This document shows positions 1 to 6,270 of a stretch of DNA of 15,086 bases, piece after piece. Under the pieces are notes generated by a model. It was not told where the DNA came from and did no database searches. It was given only the letters and a program-made list of their open reading frames with translations. Origin of the DNA: JBAROU01 sp049642385 (lineage in GTDB: Bacteria; Chloroflexota; Dehalococcoidia; DSTF01; RBG-16-68-14); assembly GCA_049642385.1 (NCBI GenBank), contig JBAROU010000183.1:1-15086 (forward strand). The letters run 5' to 3'. The position numbers and the translations under genes are program-made. Position 1 is the first letter of the stretch, and the number at the start of each line of letters is the position of its first letter.

Positions 1-340
1 TGGGTGTGTTCGTCGGCGTCGGGGTCTTGGTGGGCTTCTGGAACGGCGTGTTCGTGGGGGTCTTTGTGGCCTTCTGGTACGGGGTATTGGTGGGCGTGTG
101 GGTAGCCTGGCACTTCTTCGGGGTAGAGATGGTGATGGAGGAGCCCTCAGCCGTGGCGACGGCGCTGTGGGCGTGGGTGCAGTCGTTGCCGCCCTTGGGA
201 GAAGCAAGGGCAATGGCGACGGCGAGCGGGATGAGCGCTGCGCCGATCACCGTTAGCAGGACGAACGATTCGATCGGGAGCAAGGCTCCCAGCTCGTTTG
301 TTCTGGCCTTTCGTAGGATACGAGTTATTAGCTTTCGCAT
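1..340 (-). CDS. Membrane-anchored protein with Thr-Pro repeat tail, 3' end outside window
   Basis: The minus strand is open without a stop from an ATG at 340-338 to the window edge (113 codons). The start is supported by a GGAGGGG ribosome site at 347-353. The product begins MRKLITRILRKARTNELG, then has one hydrophobic segment at about residues 18-46, then a polar stretch with two Cys (54 and 77). From about residue 80 it enters imperfect repeats of the type TPTNTPYQKATK / TPTNTPFQKPTK. Thr-Pro-rich tails like this usually act as extended, possibly glycosylated stalks outside the cell. The short basic head followed by a hydrophobic helix resembles the TadE/TadG proteins encoded upstream. The gene lies 179 bases downstream of the VWA gene on the same strand, so it is probably the last visible member of that surface operon, although a hairpin lies between them. 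I do not recognise a named family. The coding call is firm; the function is inference. Confidence 0.8.
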   Translation of the reverse strand, partial: MRKLITRILRKARTNELGALLPIESFVLLTVIGAALIPLAVAIALASPKGGNDCTHAHSAVATAEGSSITISTPKKCQATHTPTNTPYQKATKTPTNTPFQKPTKTPTPTNTP

Positions 341-465
341 GGTTCTCCCCTCCACATGCTCTTACTGGTCTGAACGTCTGGAGGGGTCTGGTGTTACAAG
401 ATCTCGGTGGGATGGGGGATGGGGAAGGAGGGGGAACGATCGATCGCCGTTCGTGTCTGGAACGA

Positions 466-495
466 GCTACGGGCGGCCCACTGGCCGCCCGTAGC
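466..495 (-). terminator. Perfect 13-bp hairpin after the VWA gene
   Basis: GCTACGGGCGGCC (466-478) and GGCCGCCCGTAGC (483-495) are perfect inverted repeats around a 4-base loop. The hairpin starts 24 bases after the stop codon of the upstream VWA gene. No run of T follows on the minus strand, so it may be a weak or Rho-assisted terminator, or an mRNA 3'-end stabiliser that lowers expression of the downstream Thr-Pro gene. Confidence 0.55.
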
Positions 496-519
496 GTGTT
501 GTCTTTCGAGACGCGCTGG

Positions 520-2391
520 TCAGGGCAGGCGCACGAGGCGGGCGCCGGTCATGAGCTGCTCTGCGGCGGCTTGGAAGATGGCCGAGAGGCCCGCTGAGTT
601 GTTCTCGCAGAAGAAGTTATCACCGTCGCCGTTCTCGGTCGCTACAGCAGAGGAGTTACCACAGCCGTTCGTCTGATCGAGGGAGTCGGTAGCCATGTCG
701 GCGAGGAGCTTGGTGATCTTGGCGGTTTGGTACGAGGACCAGGAGGCGGAATCAGCGCAGTTCACGTTCTCCAGACCGTAGCCCAGGCTGAAAATTTTGA
801 TATCGAGGGCCTTGGCCGCTACTGCCTGATCGTAGGCGTACTGGCAGGGGTGGGAGGCCTCGCTGCTGTAGACGCGCACCGCGGCCCAGTCCAGGGTGAA
901 CGTCCGGGTGATATTGTCGGCCACGTCGGTGACGCGTACCCGGAAGTTGGCGTTGGAGAGGTTCGAGCTGGTCCAGGTGTGGCCCCAGTTGTCGCTGCTG
1001 GAGCCGAGCGTGTAGGTCGCCTCGCTCGTTGTTAGGTTGCCGGTCTGCTTGGTGGAGGTCCAGGTCGTGCCGCCGTCCCAGGAGAGGTCCACACACATGA
1101 CTCGGGTGCCGGAGGCCGTGCTTATCTTGGCGTCCAGGCGCACCTCGATGCCATCGACGGATTCGTTGCTAGGAATCGAGATGTTGTAGTTGTAGAAGCG
1201 GTGGCGGTCCTTACCACTGTTGGTGCAGCTGGTGCTGGTACCGGTACCGCTGTTGGTGTCGGTAGCGGAGCTGCCGCCGTTGGCGCAGGCGCTGCTGGCG
1301 CTGCCCTCGTAGCCGTTGTTGTCACCGCTACTGGACGTAACGGCAGCGTTGGCGGTGCAGTTCAGGAGCCCGGTGTTGCTGCTGGTACCGGAGCTTGGTT
1401 CGTTGGCAGCGCCGTCGGTGAAGAGCATGATCGCCTTCTGGACGCCGGGTCGGCCGTTGGCGACGATGTAGTCCTTGGCCGACTTGGTGGGATTGCCCAG
1501 GTCGGTACCGACGCTGGATGTGGTGAGACAGTTGATGGTCTTTACGATCAGGCTGTTGTTGTTGAGGCTGCTCCCCGTCTTGTAATCAGTGCTGAAGCCA
1601 ACGGGGGTCCAGGAGCCGCCGGAGCTGGTGGCAATGCCAAGCCCACCGCTGTTGCTGCCCGTGCATGTGCTGGTTGTGCTGCTTGGACCGAGGACGCCGA
1701 GCGCTACGCGCTGGATGTTGGGATTCAGCGTCTGCAGCAGCGTCTTAGCGGCGGCCTTGGCATTGGCTAGCTCGGTCGAATCCATGCTGCCGGTGCGGTC
1801 AATTATCATCACGACGTCCAATGGCACGGCGACAGGGCCGTTGCAGGCGCCGGCACAGGCGGCGGCGGTCACCTGCCCCGTATTCTCACCGTTGACACCT
1901 AAGACGGGAGCGAAGAAGAACTGGACGTCCTTTGCGTTTCCGGCCCAGATCACATTGCATTTATCGCCGTCCGCTGCGAAACACGGGCTAACGCAACGAC
2001 CGCCGGCGCAGTGCCAGGTGGCGTTGCCGCCGGGGTCGCACGCGGCGGGGATGTCGCCGGCGTCCGGTACGTTGTTGTGGTCGTCGTCGCCGACGAGGCA
2101 GTAGAGCTTGACGGACAGGTCTGCAAGATCGAGGTTGGGGTCGTTAGCGAGCGCGTAGTTGATCGCGGTATTTTGCGCAGCGAGCGAGTTGTCCGGCAGC
2201 TCCTGGGCGCCAGCCAGCGCGGCAGCGTCGACGACGCTCTGGATGTGGCCGCGTTCGCGCATGAAGTTGCCGACATCGACCACCAGGGCGACCATGCCGA
2301 GGAGCACGGTGAGCATGAGCGCGGTGATCATCAATATCTGGCCGCCATCGTCCTTGGTTCTAGTGAACACTTTGCGCAGTAACCCGATCAT
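520..2391 (-). CDS. TadG-like pseudopilin with VWA domain and inserted beta-rich module
   Basis: A 623-residue protein of the TadE/TadG-like Flp pilus-assembly type. Residues 1-18 are basic. Residues 19-40 form a membrane helix with the GQIL...VALVVDVG pattern typical of TadG N-termini, followed by the VVDAAALAGAQELP segment. Cysteines at about 98-144 suggest disulfides outside the membrane. The VWA metal site (MIDAS) reads DRTGS at 198-202, a DxTxS variant, with the second loop TDG at 325-327. Compared with its 430-residue paralogue upstream, it has about 180 extra residues (about 334-513) directly after that loop. The insert is a Ser/Thr/Asn-rich linker, then a beta-rich stretch with SIPSNESVDGIEVRLDAK, LSWDGGTTWT and FTLDWAAVRV. 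The VWA fold then resumes (ALDIKIFSLGYGL). The start has an AGGAGGG site just upstream and lies 19 bases after the TadE-like gene. Likely role: a pilus-tip or cell-surface adhesin. Family assignment is strong; the role is inferred. Confidence 0.93.
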   Translation of the reverse strand: MIGLLRKVFTRTKDDGGQILMITALMLTVLLGMVALVVDVGNFMRERGHIQSVVDAAALAGAQELPDNSLAAQNTAINYALANDPNLDLADLSVKLYCLVGDDDHNNVPDAGDIPAACDPGGNATWHCAGGRCVSPCFAADGDKCNVIWAGNAKDVQFFFAPVLGVNGENTGQVTAAACAGACNGPVAVPLDVVMIIDRTGSMDSTELANAKAAAKTLLQTLNPNIQRVALGVLGPSSTTSTCTGSNSGGLGIATSSGGSWTPVGFSTDYKTGSSLNNNSLIVKTINCLTTSSVGTDLGNPTKSAKDYIVANGRPGVQKAIMLFTDGAANEPSSGTSSNTGLLNCTANAAVTSSSGDNNGYEGSASSACANGGSSATDTNSGTGTSTSCTNSGKDRHRFYNYNISIPSNESVDGIEVRLDAKISTASGTRVMCVDLSWDGGTTWTSTKQTGNLTTSEATYTLGSSSDNWGHTWTSSNLSNANFRVRVTDVADNITRTFTLDWAAVRVYSSEASHPCQYAYDQAVAAKALDIKIFSLGYGLENVNCADSASWSSYQTAKITKLLADMATDSLDQTNGCGNSSAVATENGDGDNFFCENNSAGLSAIFQAAAEQLMTGARLVRLP

Positions 2392-2410
2392 GAGTACGCC
2401 CTCCTAGGGA

Positions 2411-2872
2411 TCACTCGAGCCGCATTTCGGCCGTGGAGGTGATGTTGATGCTCGATAGGTTGAGGATGCCGACCAATGGCGTGATGAGGTCGTAGGTGTA
2501 GTCGACCTTCACGGTGATCGGTTCGCCAATGTGATCGCTATTGGGGTCAGCATTGGTGACGGTGATCGTGAGGTCGGTCGGGTCCAGGTTCTTAGCGGAG
2601 TTCTGGACTTGCGTGACAATCTCTCCCTGTGTCGCGTGGACGGCACCGAGACGGGCGCCTTCGCGCGAGGCGTTGGTGACGGTGATCCAGGAGTGGAGCC
2701 CGAGGCCAAAGTCGATGATGCCGAAGACCAGGATGAAGAAGATGATGGAGACGAAGGCGAACTCGACCAGTGCCTGGCCCCGTTCGCCGATAGTCTGCCG
2801 GTCCTTGCGGCGCGTGAATGGGGCGAGTCGCCCTCGCTTGGGGGTGGTGTGCCTCATTGTGTTTTCGTTCAC
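2411..2872 (-). CDS. TadE-like pseudopilin (cassette 2)
   Basis: TadE-family minor pseudopilin, 153 residues from the GTG at 2872-2870. That start is preferred because GAGGT lies five bases upstream inside a longer purine run (AAGGAGAGAGG). An ATG at 2944 would add 24 residues without such a site. The product has a basic head (R7 to R31), then RGQALVEF with Gly32 and Glu37 in the G/xxxxEF arrangement cut by Tad prepilin peptidases. One membrane helix follows at about 38-55 (FFILVFGIIDFG), then the well-kept LHSWITVTNASREGARLGAVHATQ and a mainly beta C-terminus ending in SSINITSTAEMRLE. It is strongly similar along its length to the TadE-like protein at 4386-4817. It sits 19 bases upstream of its VWA partner, so the two are probably translated from one mRNA. 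TadE proteins help assemble Flp/Tad pili at the inner membrane. No tadA, tadB or tadC gene is visible here. Confidence 0.9.
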   Translation of the reverse strand: MNENTMRHTTPKRGRLAPFTRRKDRQTIGERGQALVEFAFVSIIFFILVFGIIDFGLGLHSWITVTNASREGARLGAVHATQGEIVTQVQNSAKNLDPTDLTITVTNADPNSDHIGEPITVKVDYTYDLITPLVGILNLSSINITSTAEMRLE

Positions 2873-3020
2873 GTCCGACCTCTCTCCTTGCCGAAGCGGC
2901 GCTGGATTCCTGCCCGGTAGGGTCGTAGGTTCCGTTGTAGGCAACCCGCCTAAGGGTTCCTATCAGAATCATCGGCGTGGGGCGGGAAACCTTTACTTCG
3001 CTGCGAATGGGACGGGACGT

Positions 3021-3050
3021 CGTGAGGCCCCCGATGTCGGGGGCCTCACG
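3021..3050 (-). terminator. Perfect 13-bp GC-rich hairpin between the two TadE-VWA cassettes
   Basis: CGTGAGGCCCCCG (3021-3033) and CGGGGGCCTCACG (3038-3050) form a perfect stem with a 4-base loop. It begins 24 bases after the stop of the VWA gene at 3075, the same distance as the hairpin at 466-495 from its VWA gene. The minus strand shows no T tract after it, while the plus strand has TTTTT at 3060-3064. It may partly end transcription, or process or stabilise the mRNA between cassettes. Confidence 0.55.
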
Positions 3051-3074
3051 AGCAGGACCTTTTTCGTTGGCCTA

Positions 3075-4367
3075 CTAAGGGAGGCGGATGAGCCTAGGGC
3101 CGCCTGCGAGGATTTCGGCGGCGTGGCGGAAGATTGGCTCCAGGTCGCCGGTGGCGGCTTCGCAGAGGAAGTGGTCACCGTCTTCGTTTTCGGCGCGTGT
3201 GTTTGCGCTGGAGGAGCATCGACCGTGGTCGTCCAGCGAATCGGTCGCCATGTCTGCGAGGGGCTGGGTGACGAGCGTGTTGGCGTAGGGCGCGTCGCGG
3301 TCAACCTGGCAACGTTCGCCGGCAACGGCGAAGCCAATGGTGAAGATTTCGATATCGGAGGCCTTGGCCGTGTCCGCGGTGGTGCGGCCGTAGCTGCACG
3401 GGTTGCGCTGGCTGGTGGGCCGGTTGGCCATACCGTCAGTGAGGAAGATGATGCCCTTCTTCACGCCCGGCCGGCCGCTGTTGAGCAGGTGATTCGCGGC
3501 CGCCTTGAGGGGGTCGCCGAAGTTGGTGAACTTGTCGGCCTGAAGGCAGTTGATTGTTTGCACGAGCCGACTGCTGGTGTTGAGGGTACCGTTGCTGTTC
3601 TGGTAGTCAGCACTAAGGGGCACGACCAGCCAGTTGCCGTTTGGGCTGTCGTCGGCGACTGCGCAGGGGTTGCCACCGAGACCGGGGCCGAGGACGGCGA
3701 GGCCGACGTGCTGCGTGTTCGGGTCGTAGAGCTCTAGGACGGCCTTGGCGGCGTTCTTGGCGTTAGCCAGCTTGGCGCCGCTCATGCTGCCGGTCCGGTC
3801 GATGACCATGACGAGGTCGAGCGGCGCCGAATCGCCGCCGCAGGTGCCCTTGCAGGCGGCGGCGTGGATTTCGCCGGTATTCTCATTCATGACGCCGATG
3901 ATAGGCGCGAAGCTGAACGGGACGACCTTGCTGCCGCCTACGTAGATCGTGTTGCAGCTATCGCCCTGGGACGGGAAGCAGAGGCTGACGCAGCGCTCAT
4001 AGCCGCAGTGGAAGCGGCCGTCGGAACCCGGATCGCAGGCGTAGGGGATGTCTTCGAGGTCTGGCAGGCGGTCATTATTGCGGTCTCCGATGACACAACG
4101 GAAGGAGACATCCGCCGAGGTGTCCGCGTCGTTCGAGACGGCGTACTGCCGCGCGAGTGAGTCGGCAAGCGCCGTGTTCGCCGGCAGCTCTTGAGCGCCG
4201 GCCAGTGCGGCCGCATCGACGACATTCTGCACGTCCTGACGGCCGTGGAGGAACAGGCCGACGTCGACGACGAGGGCGACCATGCCAAGGAGGACGGTGA
4301 TCATGAGGGCAGTGAGCATCAGGATCTGGCCGTCTTCGCCGTTGGCTCGTTTGGTTAGCTTTCGCAT
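3075..4367 (-). CDS. TadG-like pseudopilin with VWA domain
   Basis: A 430-residue paralogue of the protein at 520-2391. A basic head leads to DGQILMLTALM and a membrane helix at about 15-37, then VVDAAALAGAQELP. A Cys-rich region at about 91-138 contains DRNNDRLPDLEDIPYACDPG, an acidic loop that could bind calcium. The VWA domain has DRTGS at 190-194 and TDG at 310-312. Its C-terminus, with PLADMATDSLDD, a Cys-containing hairpin and PRLIRLP, matches the paralogue closely. It lacks the large insert, so it shows the basic form of this architecture. The start at 4367 has GAGGAGAAG just upstream and follows the TadE-like gene by 18 bases. Two TAG codons stand in tandem at the end. VWA proteins of this type are usually metal-dependent adhesins or pilus-associated proteins outside the membrane. 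Family call strong, precise role inferred. Confidence 0.93.
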   Translation of the reverse strand: MRKLTKRANGEDGQILMLTALMITVLLGMVALVVDVGLFLHGRQDVQNVVDAAALAGAQELPANTALADSLARQYAVSNDADTSADVSFRCVIGDRNNDRLPDLEDIPYACDPGSDGRFHCGYERCVSLCFPSQGDSCNTIYVGGSKVVPFSFAPIIGVMNENTGEIHAAACKGTCGGDSAPLDLVMVIDRTGSMSGAKLANAKNAAKAVLELYDPNTQHVGLAVLGPGLGGNPCAVADDSPNGNWLVVPLSADYQNSNGTLNTSSRLVQTINCLQADKFTNFGDPLKAAANHLLNSGRPGVKKGIIFLTDGMANRPTSQRNPCSYGRTTADTAKASDIEIFTIGFAVAGERCQVDRDAPYANTLVTQPLADMATDSLDDHGRCSSSANTRAENEDGDHFLCEAATGDLEPIFRHAAEILAGGPRLIRLP

Positions 4368-4385
4368 GGCTTTCTTCTCCTCGGA

Positions 4386-4817
4386 CTATTCGATACGCAT
4401 CTCGGACTTGGCCGACATGTCGAGGGAGGGCATGTGGAGGATGCTGCCCAGGGGCGTAATCAGGTCGTATTCGTAGTCCACCTGGACGCGTACCGGCTGA
4501 CCAGGGTCGCCCTCGGCGTTGGTAACCAGGACGTCGAGGCTGGCCTGGTCCAGGTTGGAGGCGCGCTCATGGACGCGCGCGATGACCTCGGCCTGGGTGC
4601 CGTGGACGGCGCCGAGGCGGGCGCCCTCACGGGCGGCGTTGGTGACGGTGATCCAGGAGTGGAGGCCCACGCCGAAATCGATGATGCCAAAGACCAGGAT
4701 GAAGAGGATGGGAACGACGAAGGCGAATTCGACGAGGCTCTGGCCACGGTTCGAGTTCGCCAGACGGCGACCTCGCGGGCGAGTCTGCTCCTGTGTGTTG
4801 CGGCGGGGTCTTACCAT
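4386..4817 (-). CDS. TadE-like pseudopilin (cassette 1, first gene behind the riboswitch)
   Basis: TadE family, 143 residues. A basic head (R3 to R24) precedes RGQSLVEF with Gly25 and Glu30 in the prepilin-peptidase G/xxxxEF pattern. A membrane helix follows at about 32-49, then GLHSWITVTNAAREGARLG and a beta-rich C-terminal half. Start ATG 4817-4815 has GGGGAGGT at 4834-4827, nine bases upstream. This ribosome site lies directly behind the terminator hairpin of the c-di-GMP riboswitch, so the gene is the first to be switched. Its sister at 2411-2872 shares most of the helix and the following 20 residues. The pair suggests duplication of a TadE-VWA unit. Expected location is the inner membrane, as a minor component of a Flp/Tad-type pilus or related secretion apparatus. 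The core motor genes must lie elsewhere. Confidence 0.92.
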   Translation of the reverse strand: MVRPRRNTQEQTRPRGRRLANSNRGQSLVEFAFVVPILFILVFGIIDFGVGLHSWITVTNAAREGARLGAVHGTQAEVIARVHERASNLDQASLDVLVTNAEGDPGQPVRVQVDYEYDLITPLGSILHMPSLDMSAKSEMRIE

Positions 4818-4834
4818 TTCGTCTATACCTCCCC

Positions 4835-4871
4835 AGAAAAGCTGAGGCCCACCGCCTTCTGGCGATGGGCC
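4835..4871 (-). terminator. Intrinsic terminator acting as riboswitch expression platform
   Basis: On the minus strand GGCCCATCGCC (4871-4861) pairs with GGCGGTGGGCC (4856-4846), 11 pairs including one G-U, around loop AGAA. It is followed by TCAGCTTTTCT, giving a short T run. It ends just before the TadE ribosome site. A competing stem GCCTTC (4877-4872) with GAAGGC (4859-4854) would break the terminator and shares one base with aptamer helix P1. This is the expected layout for transcriptional control. Whether ligand turns the operon on or off cannot be read with certainty. Confidence 0.8.
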
Positions 4872-4876
4872 GAAGG

Positions 4877-4966
4877 CTCCGAAGGGTTCCGGCAGCCCGG
4901 CTGTCCGCGGGAGGCGGATCCGTGGCTTTGCGCCCCCGGCTCGCGCCGGGTTTGCCCTTTTCGGAG
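4877..4966 (-). promoter_or_regulatory. Cyclic-di-GMP class I (GEMM-I) riboswitch aptamer
   Basis: Read on the minus strand, the 7-bp closing helix P1 is CTCCGAA (4966-4960) with TTCGGAG (4883-4877). Inside it are the conserved AGGGCAAACC, then helix P2 with a GCGA tetraloop of the GNRA type (CCGGC/GCCGG), then GCGCAAAGCC. A third arm (TCCGC/GCGGA) follows, and then GGGCTGCC. These blocks, their order and spacing match the GEMM-I family. The middle G of AGGG is the position that favours c-di-GMP; in the related cGAMP-sensing class it is A. The consensus has GGGACGC before the AAAGCC block and here it is GGGGCGC, a minor deviation. It leads the TadE/VWA operon and lies 223 bases from the end of a GGDEF-like gene. 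Identification is by eye against the remembered consensus. A covariance-model search with Rfam RF01051 would settle it. Confidence 0.93.
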
Positions 4967-5189
4967 TCAGCTATTCGATTGTTACGAGTTAGATGGAGTG
5001 AAGCTTCCTTCGCTTATGTACAACGGAGGAGCTGGCGGGTTTGTGACAGTTGGAGTCGTGCGTGGCTTCGACGCCAAAGCACTCGAAGGGAGGTATTTTT
5101 CAAATCGGGAACGGAGGAGTCGGCGCCTCGGGGATTGAACGACGATTTGATGCTCTGTATGCAGCGACCAGGCCCGGGCACGTCCCCGG
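4967..5189. other. Gap between the GGDEF-like gene and the riboswitch
   Basis: No convincing gene. The minus-strand promoter for the riboswitch should lie here; AACAAT (4983-4978) is placed properly as a -10 for a start near 4970, but I see no good -35. Near 5172-5188 a short CCGGG/CCCGG hairpin follows the stop of the GGDEF-like gene and lacks a T run. The word AACGGAGGAG occurs twice on the plus strand (5022-5031 and 5110-5119), with no explanation. Confidence 0.4.
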
Positions 5190-6173
5190 TTAGGCGGCGT
5201 GCTGGATTGTGCCCGCGTCTTCCGACCCGACTGCTGCCATCAGGCTCCGGTACGCGGTGACCTGCTCCGGCGCGGGTTCCTGGCGGCGGTATTCGGAGGC
5301 GCCATGGCGCCGGCCGGCCAGCTGGCGGACGAGGAACTCTGGGAGGTCGTTGTCGGAATGCCAGACCGGCTCAGACTCGTGACCCTGCCAGCTTACGTGG
5401 CCTATGGGCGAGAGCCTCTGACGAGCTGTCGCGAGTAGCCGCTCCCCGTCCTCACCATCCACAGGGTAGGTACTGGCTCCGATGGAGGAGAGGGAGAAAG
5501 TGGCTGATGCTGCCAGTTGTCCCTGAATGCGAGCGACCATTCCCTTGGCGGCTTCGCCCGCCGTTCCGCGCGACAGAACACCGAGCTCGGAGGGTCCGAC
5601 TTCGCCGAAAATGTCATCGCTCCGGATCATGGCGCGCGTGCGAAGAATGGCCGTATCCGCGCCGAGTAGCTGAGTCCCTTCGCTATGAGCGAGCCGGACG
5701 ACAATGAGCGAGAAGCTTGGCCGCCGTCCACTCCGGCTGGAGCACTCCGCGTTGAGCCTGCTTATGAACTGGGACCGCCCGCGAATCAACAGCTTAGCCC
5801 CGAACAAGACACGGACGAACTCGGGGGCAGACTCTCGGCTGAAGAGAGAACCCCAGCGACCAAGCCAGACCAGCAGGCCCCCGTAGGATAGGTTGACCAG
5901 CAGGATCGCTACGGCCGTGCTCGGAGCGTAGTCGCCGGACCGAACGCCAAAGGGCAGCAGTGGAATGGCCCATACGAGCGTGAGCAGCCACGTCGCGACG
6001 AGGGCCAACGTCGAGGCCCGCATCAGCATGAGACGGCGCCGTTCGCTCCGGAGCTGGGCGACCACCGTCCAGATGGTCTCTGAACGGGAGCGGTTAGGTG
6101 GAGAGTCCATGGTGAGATTATCGGCAATCGTGGCGAACGGACTCAGGTCAAACGTAACCGTCTCCTTGCCCAT
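5190..6173 (-). CDS. Two-helix membrane protein with degenerate GGDEF domain
   Basis: 327 residues. Residues 1-50 are cytosolic and basic near the membrane; hydrophobic helices lie at about 51-73 and 86-105. Residues about 132-255 read as a GGDEF fold: FISRLNAECSSRSGRRPSFSL at its start, RSDDIFGEVGPSELGVLS in the middle, and the typical FSLSSIGASTYPVDGEDGERLL near its end. The signature GGDEF is replaced by GPSEL (193-197), and the metal-binding Asp of the usual DLDHFK segment is absent (VRLAHSE), so diguanylate cyclase activity is unlikely. The RxxD inhibitory-site motif is kept as RSDD (184-187), exactly five residues before the signature, so c-di-GMP binding is possible. The last 60 residues are unassigned. 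The start at 6173 lacks a clear ribosome site and lies in a palindrome; Met22 is an alternative. It sits upstream of the riboswitch on the same strand, which suggests a shared c-di-GMP theme. Confidence 0.8.
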   Translation of the reverse strand: MGKETVTFDLSPFATIADNLTMDSPPNRSRSETIWTVVAQLRSERRRLMLMRASTLALVATWLLTLVWAIPLLPFGVRSGDYAPSTAVAILLVNLSYGGLLVWLGRWGSLFSRESAPEFVRVLFGAKLLIRGRSQFISRLNAECSSRSGRRPSFSLIVVRLAHSEGTQLLGADTAILRTRAMIRSDDIFGEVGPSELGVLSRGTAGEAAKGMVARIQGQLAASATFSLSSIGASTYPVDGEDGERLLATARQRLSPIGHVSWQGHESEPVWHSDNDLPEFLVRQLAGRRHGASEYRRQEPAPEQVTAYRSLMAAVGSEDAGTIQHAA

Positions 6174-6187
6174 AACATGGTGTTATG
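6171..6187. repeat. Palindrome CATAACA-TGG-TGTTATG over the start codon
   Basis: Perfect 7-base arms around TGG. The left arm contains the start codon (6173-6171, minus strand) of the GGDEF-like gene. It could be an operator, or an mRNA hairpin that hides that start. Confidence 0.5.
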
Positions 6188-6189
6188 TC

Positions 6190-6205
6190 CTACAAGATAT
6201 CCGTA
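6190..6205 (+). promoter_or_regulatory. Upstream NrdR box (degenerate)
   Basis: The 16-base site holds TACAAGATAT, matching the left half of the NrdR consensus ACACWATATATWGTGT; its right half is poor. Its centre is 30 bases from the strong box at 6220-6235, about three helical turns, which is the usual arrangement of paired NrdR boxes. Confidence 0.5.
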
Positions 6206-6211
6206 TAACCC

Positions 6212-6241
6212 TTGACATGACACAATATCTTGTGCTATTTT
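6212..6241 (+). promoter_or_regulatory. Sigma70-type promoter of the nrdR cluster
   Basis: A perfect -35 TTGACA (6212-6217) is followed after 18 bases by TATTTT (6236-6241) as -10. The NrdR box at 6220-6235 fills the spacer. Transcription would start near 6248, giving a short leader of about 20 bases before the TTG start of nrdR. Confidence 0.7.
6220..6235 (+). promoter_or_regulatory. Strong NrdR box
   Basis: ACACAATATCTTGTGC agrees with the NrdR consensus ACACWATATATWGTGT at 14 of 16 positions. It lies between the -35 and -10 of the nrdR promoter, so bound NrdR would block RNA polymerase. This suggests autoregulation of nrdR, and of the downstream reductase if they are cotranscribed. Confidence 0.8.
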
Positions 6242-6270
6242 GCCACTTGTCACGAGAAGGAGGGTCTACG

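Noticed and set aside
6..494. Plus-strand open frame of 162 codons at the left end
   Set aside because: It is the antisense shadow of the minus-strand Thr-Pro repeat gene. It gives a Val/Gly/Phe-rich nonsense composition and has no ribosome site.
2541..3737. Plus-strand open frame of 398 codons
   Set aside because: It lies opposite the TadE-like and VWA genes, whose families and ribosome sites are clear, and it runs across the intergenic hairpin.
5965..6270. Upstream extension of nrdR to 5965
   Set aside because: It would cross the NrdR boxes and promoter and overlap the divergent gene. The NrdR family begins exactly at the TTG of 6271 behind AAGGAGGG.
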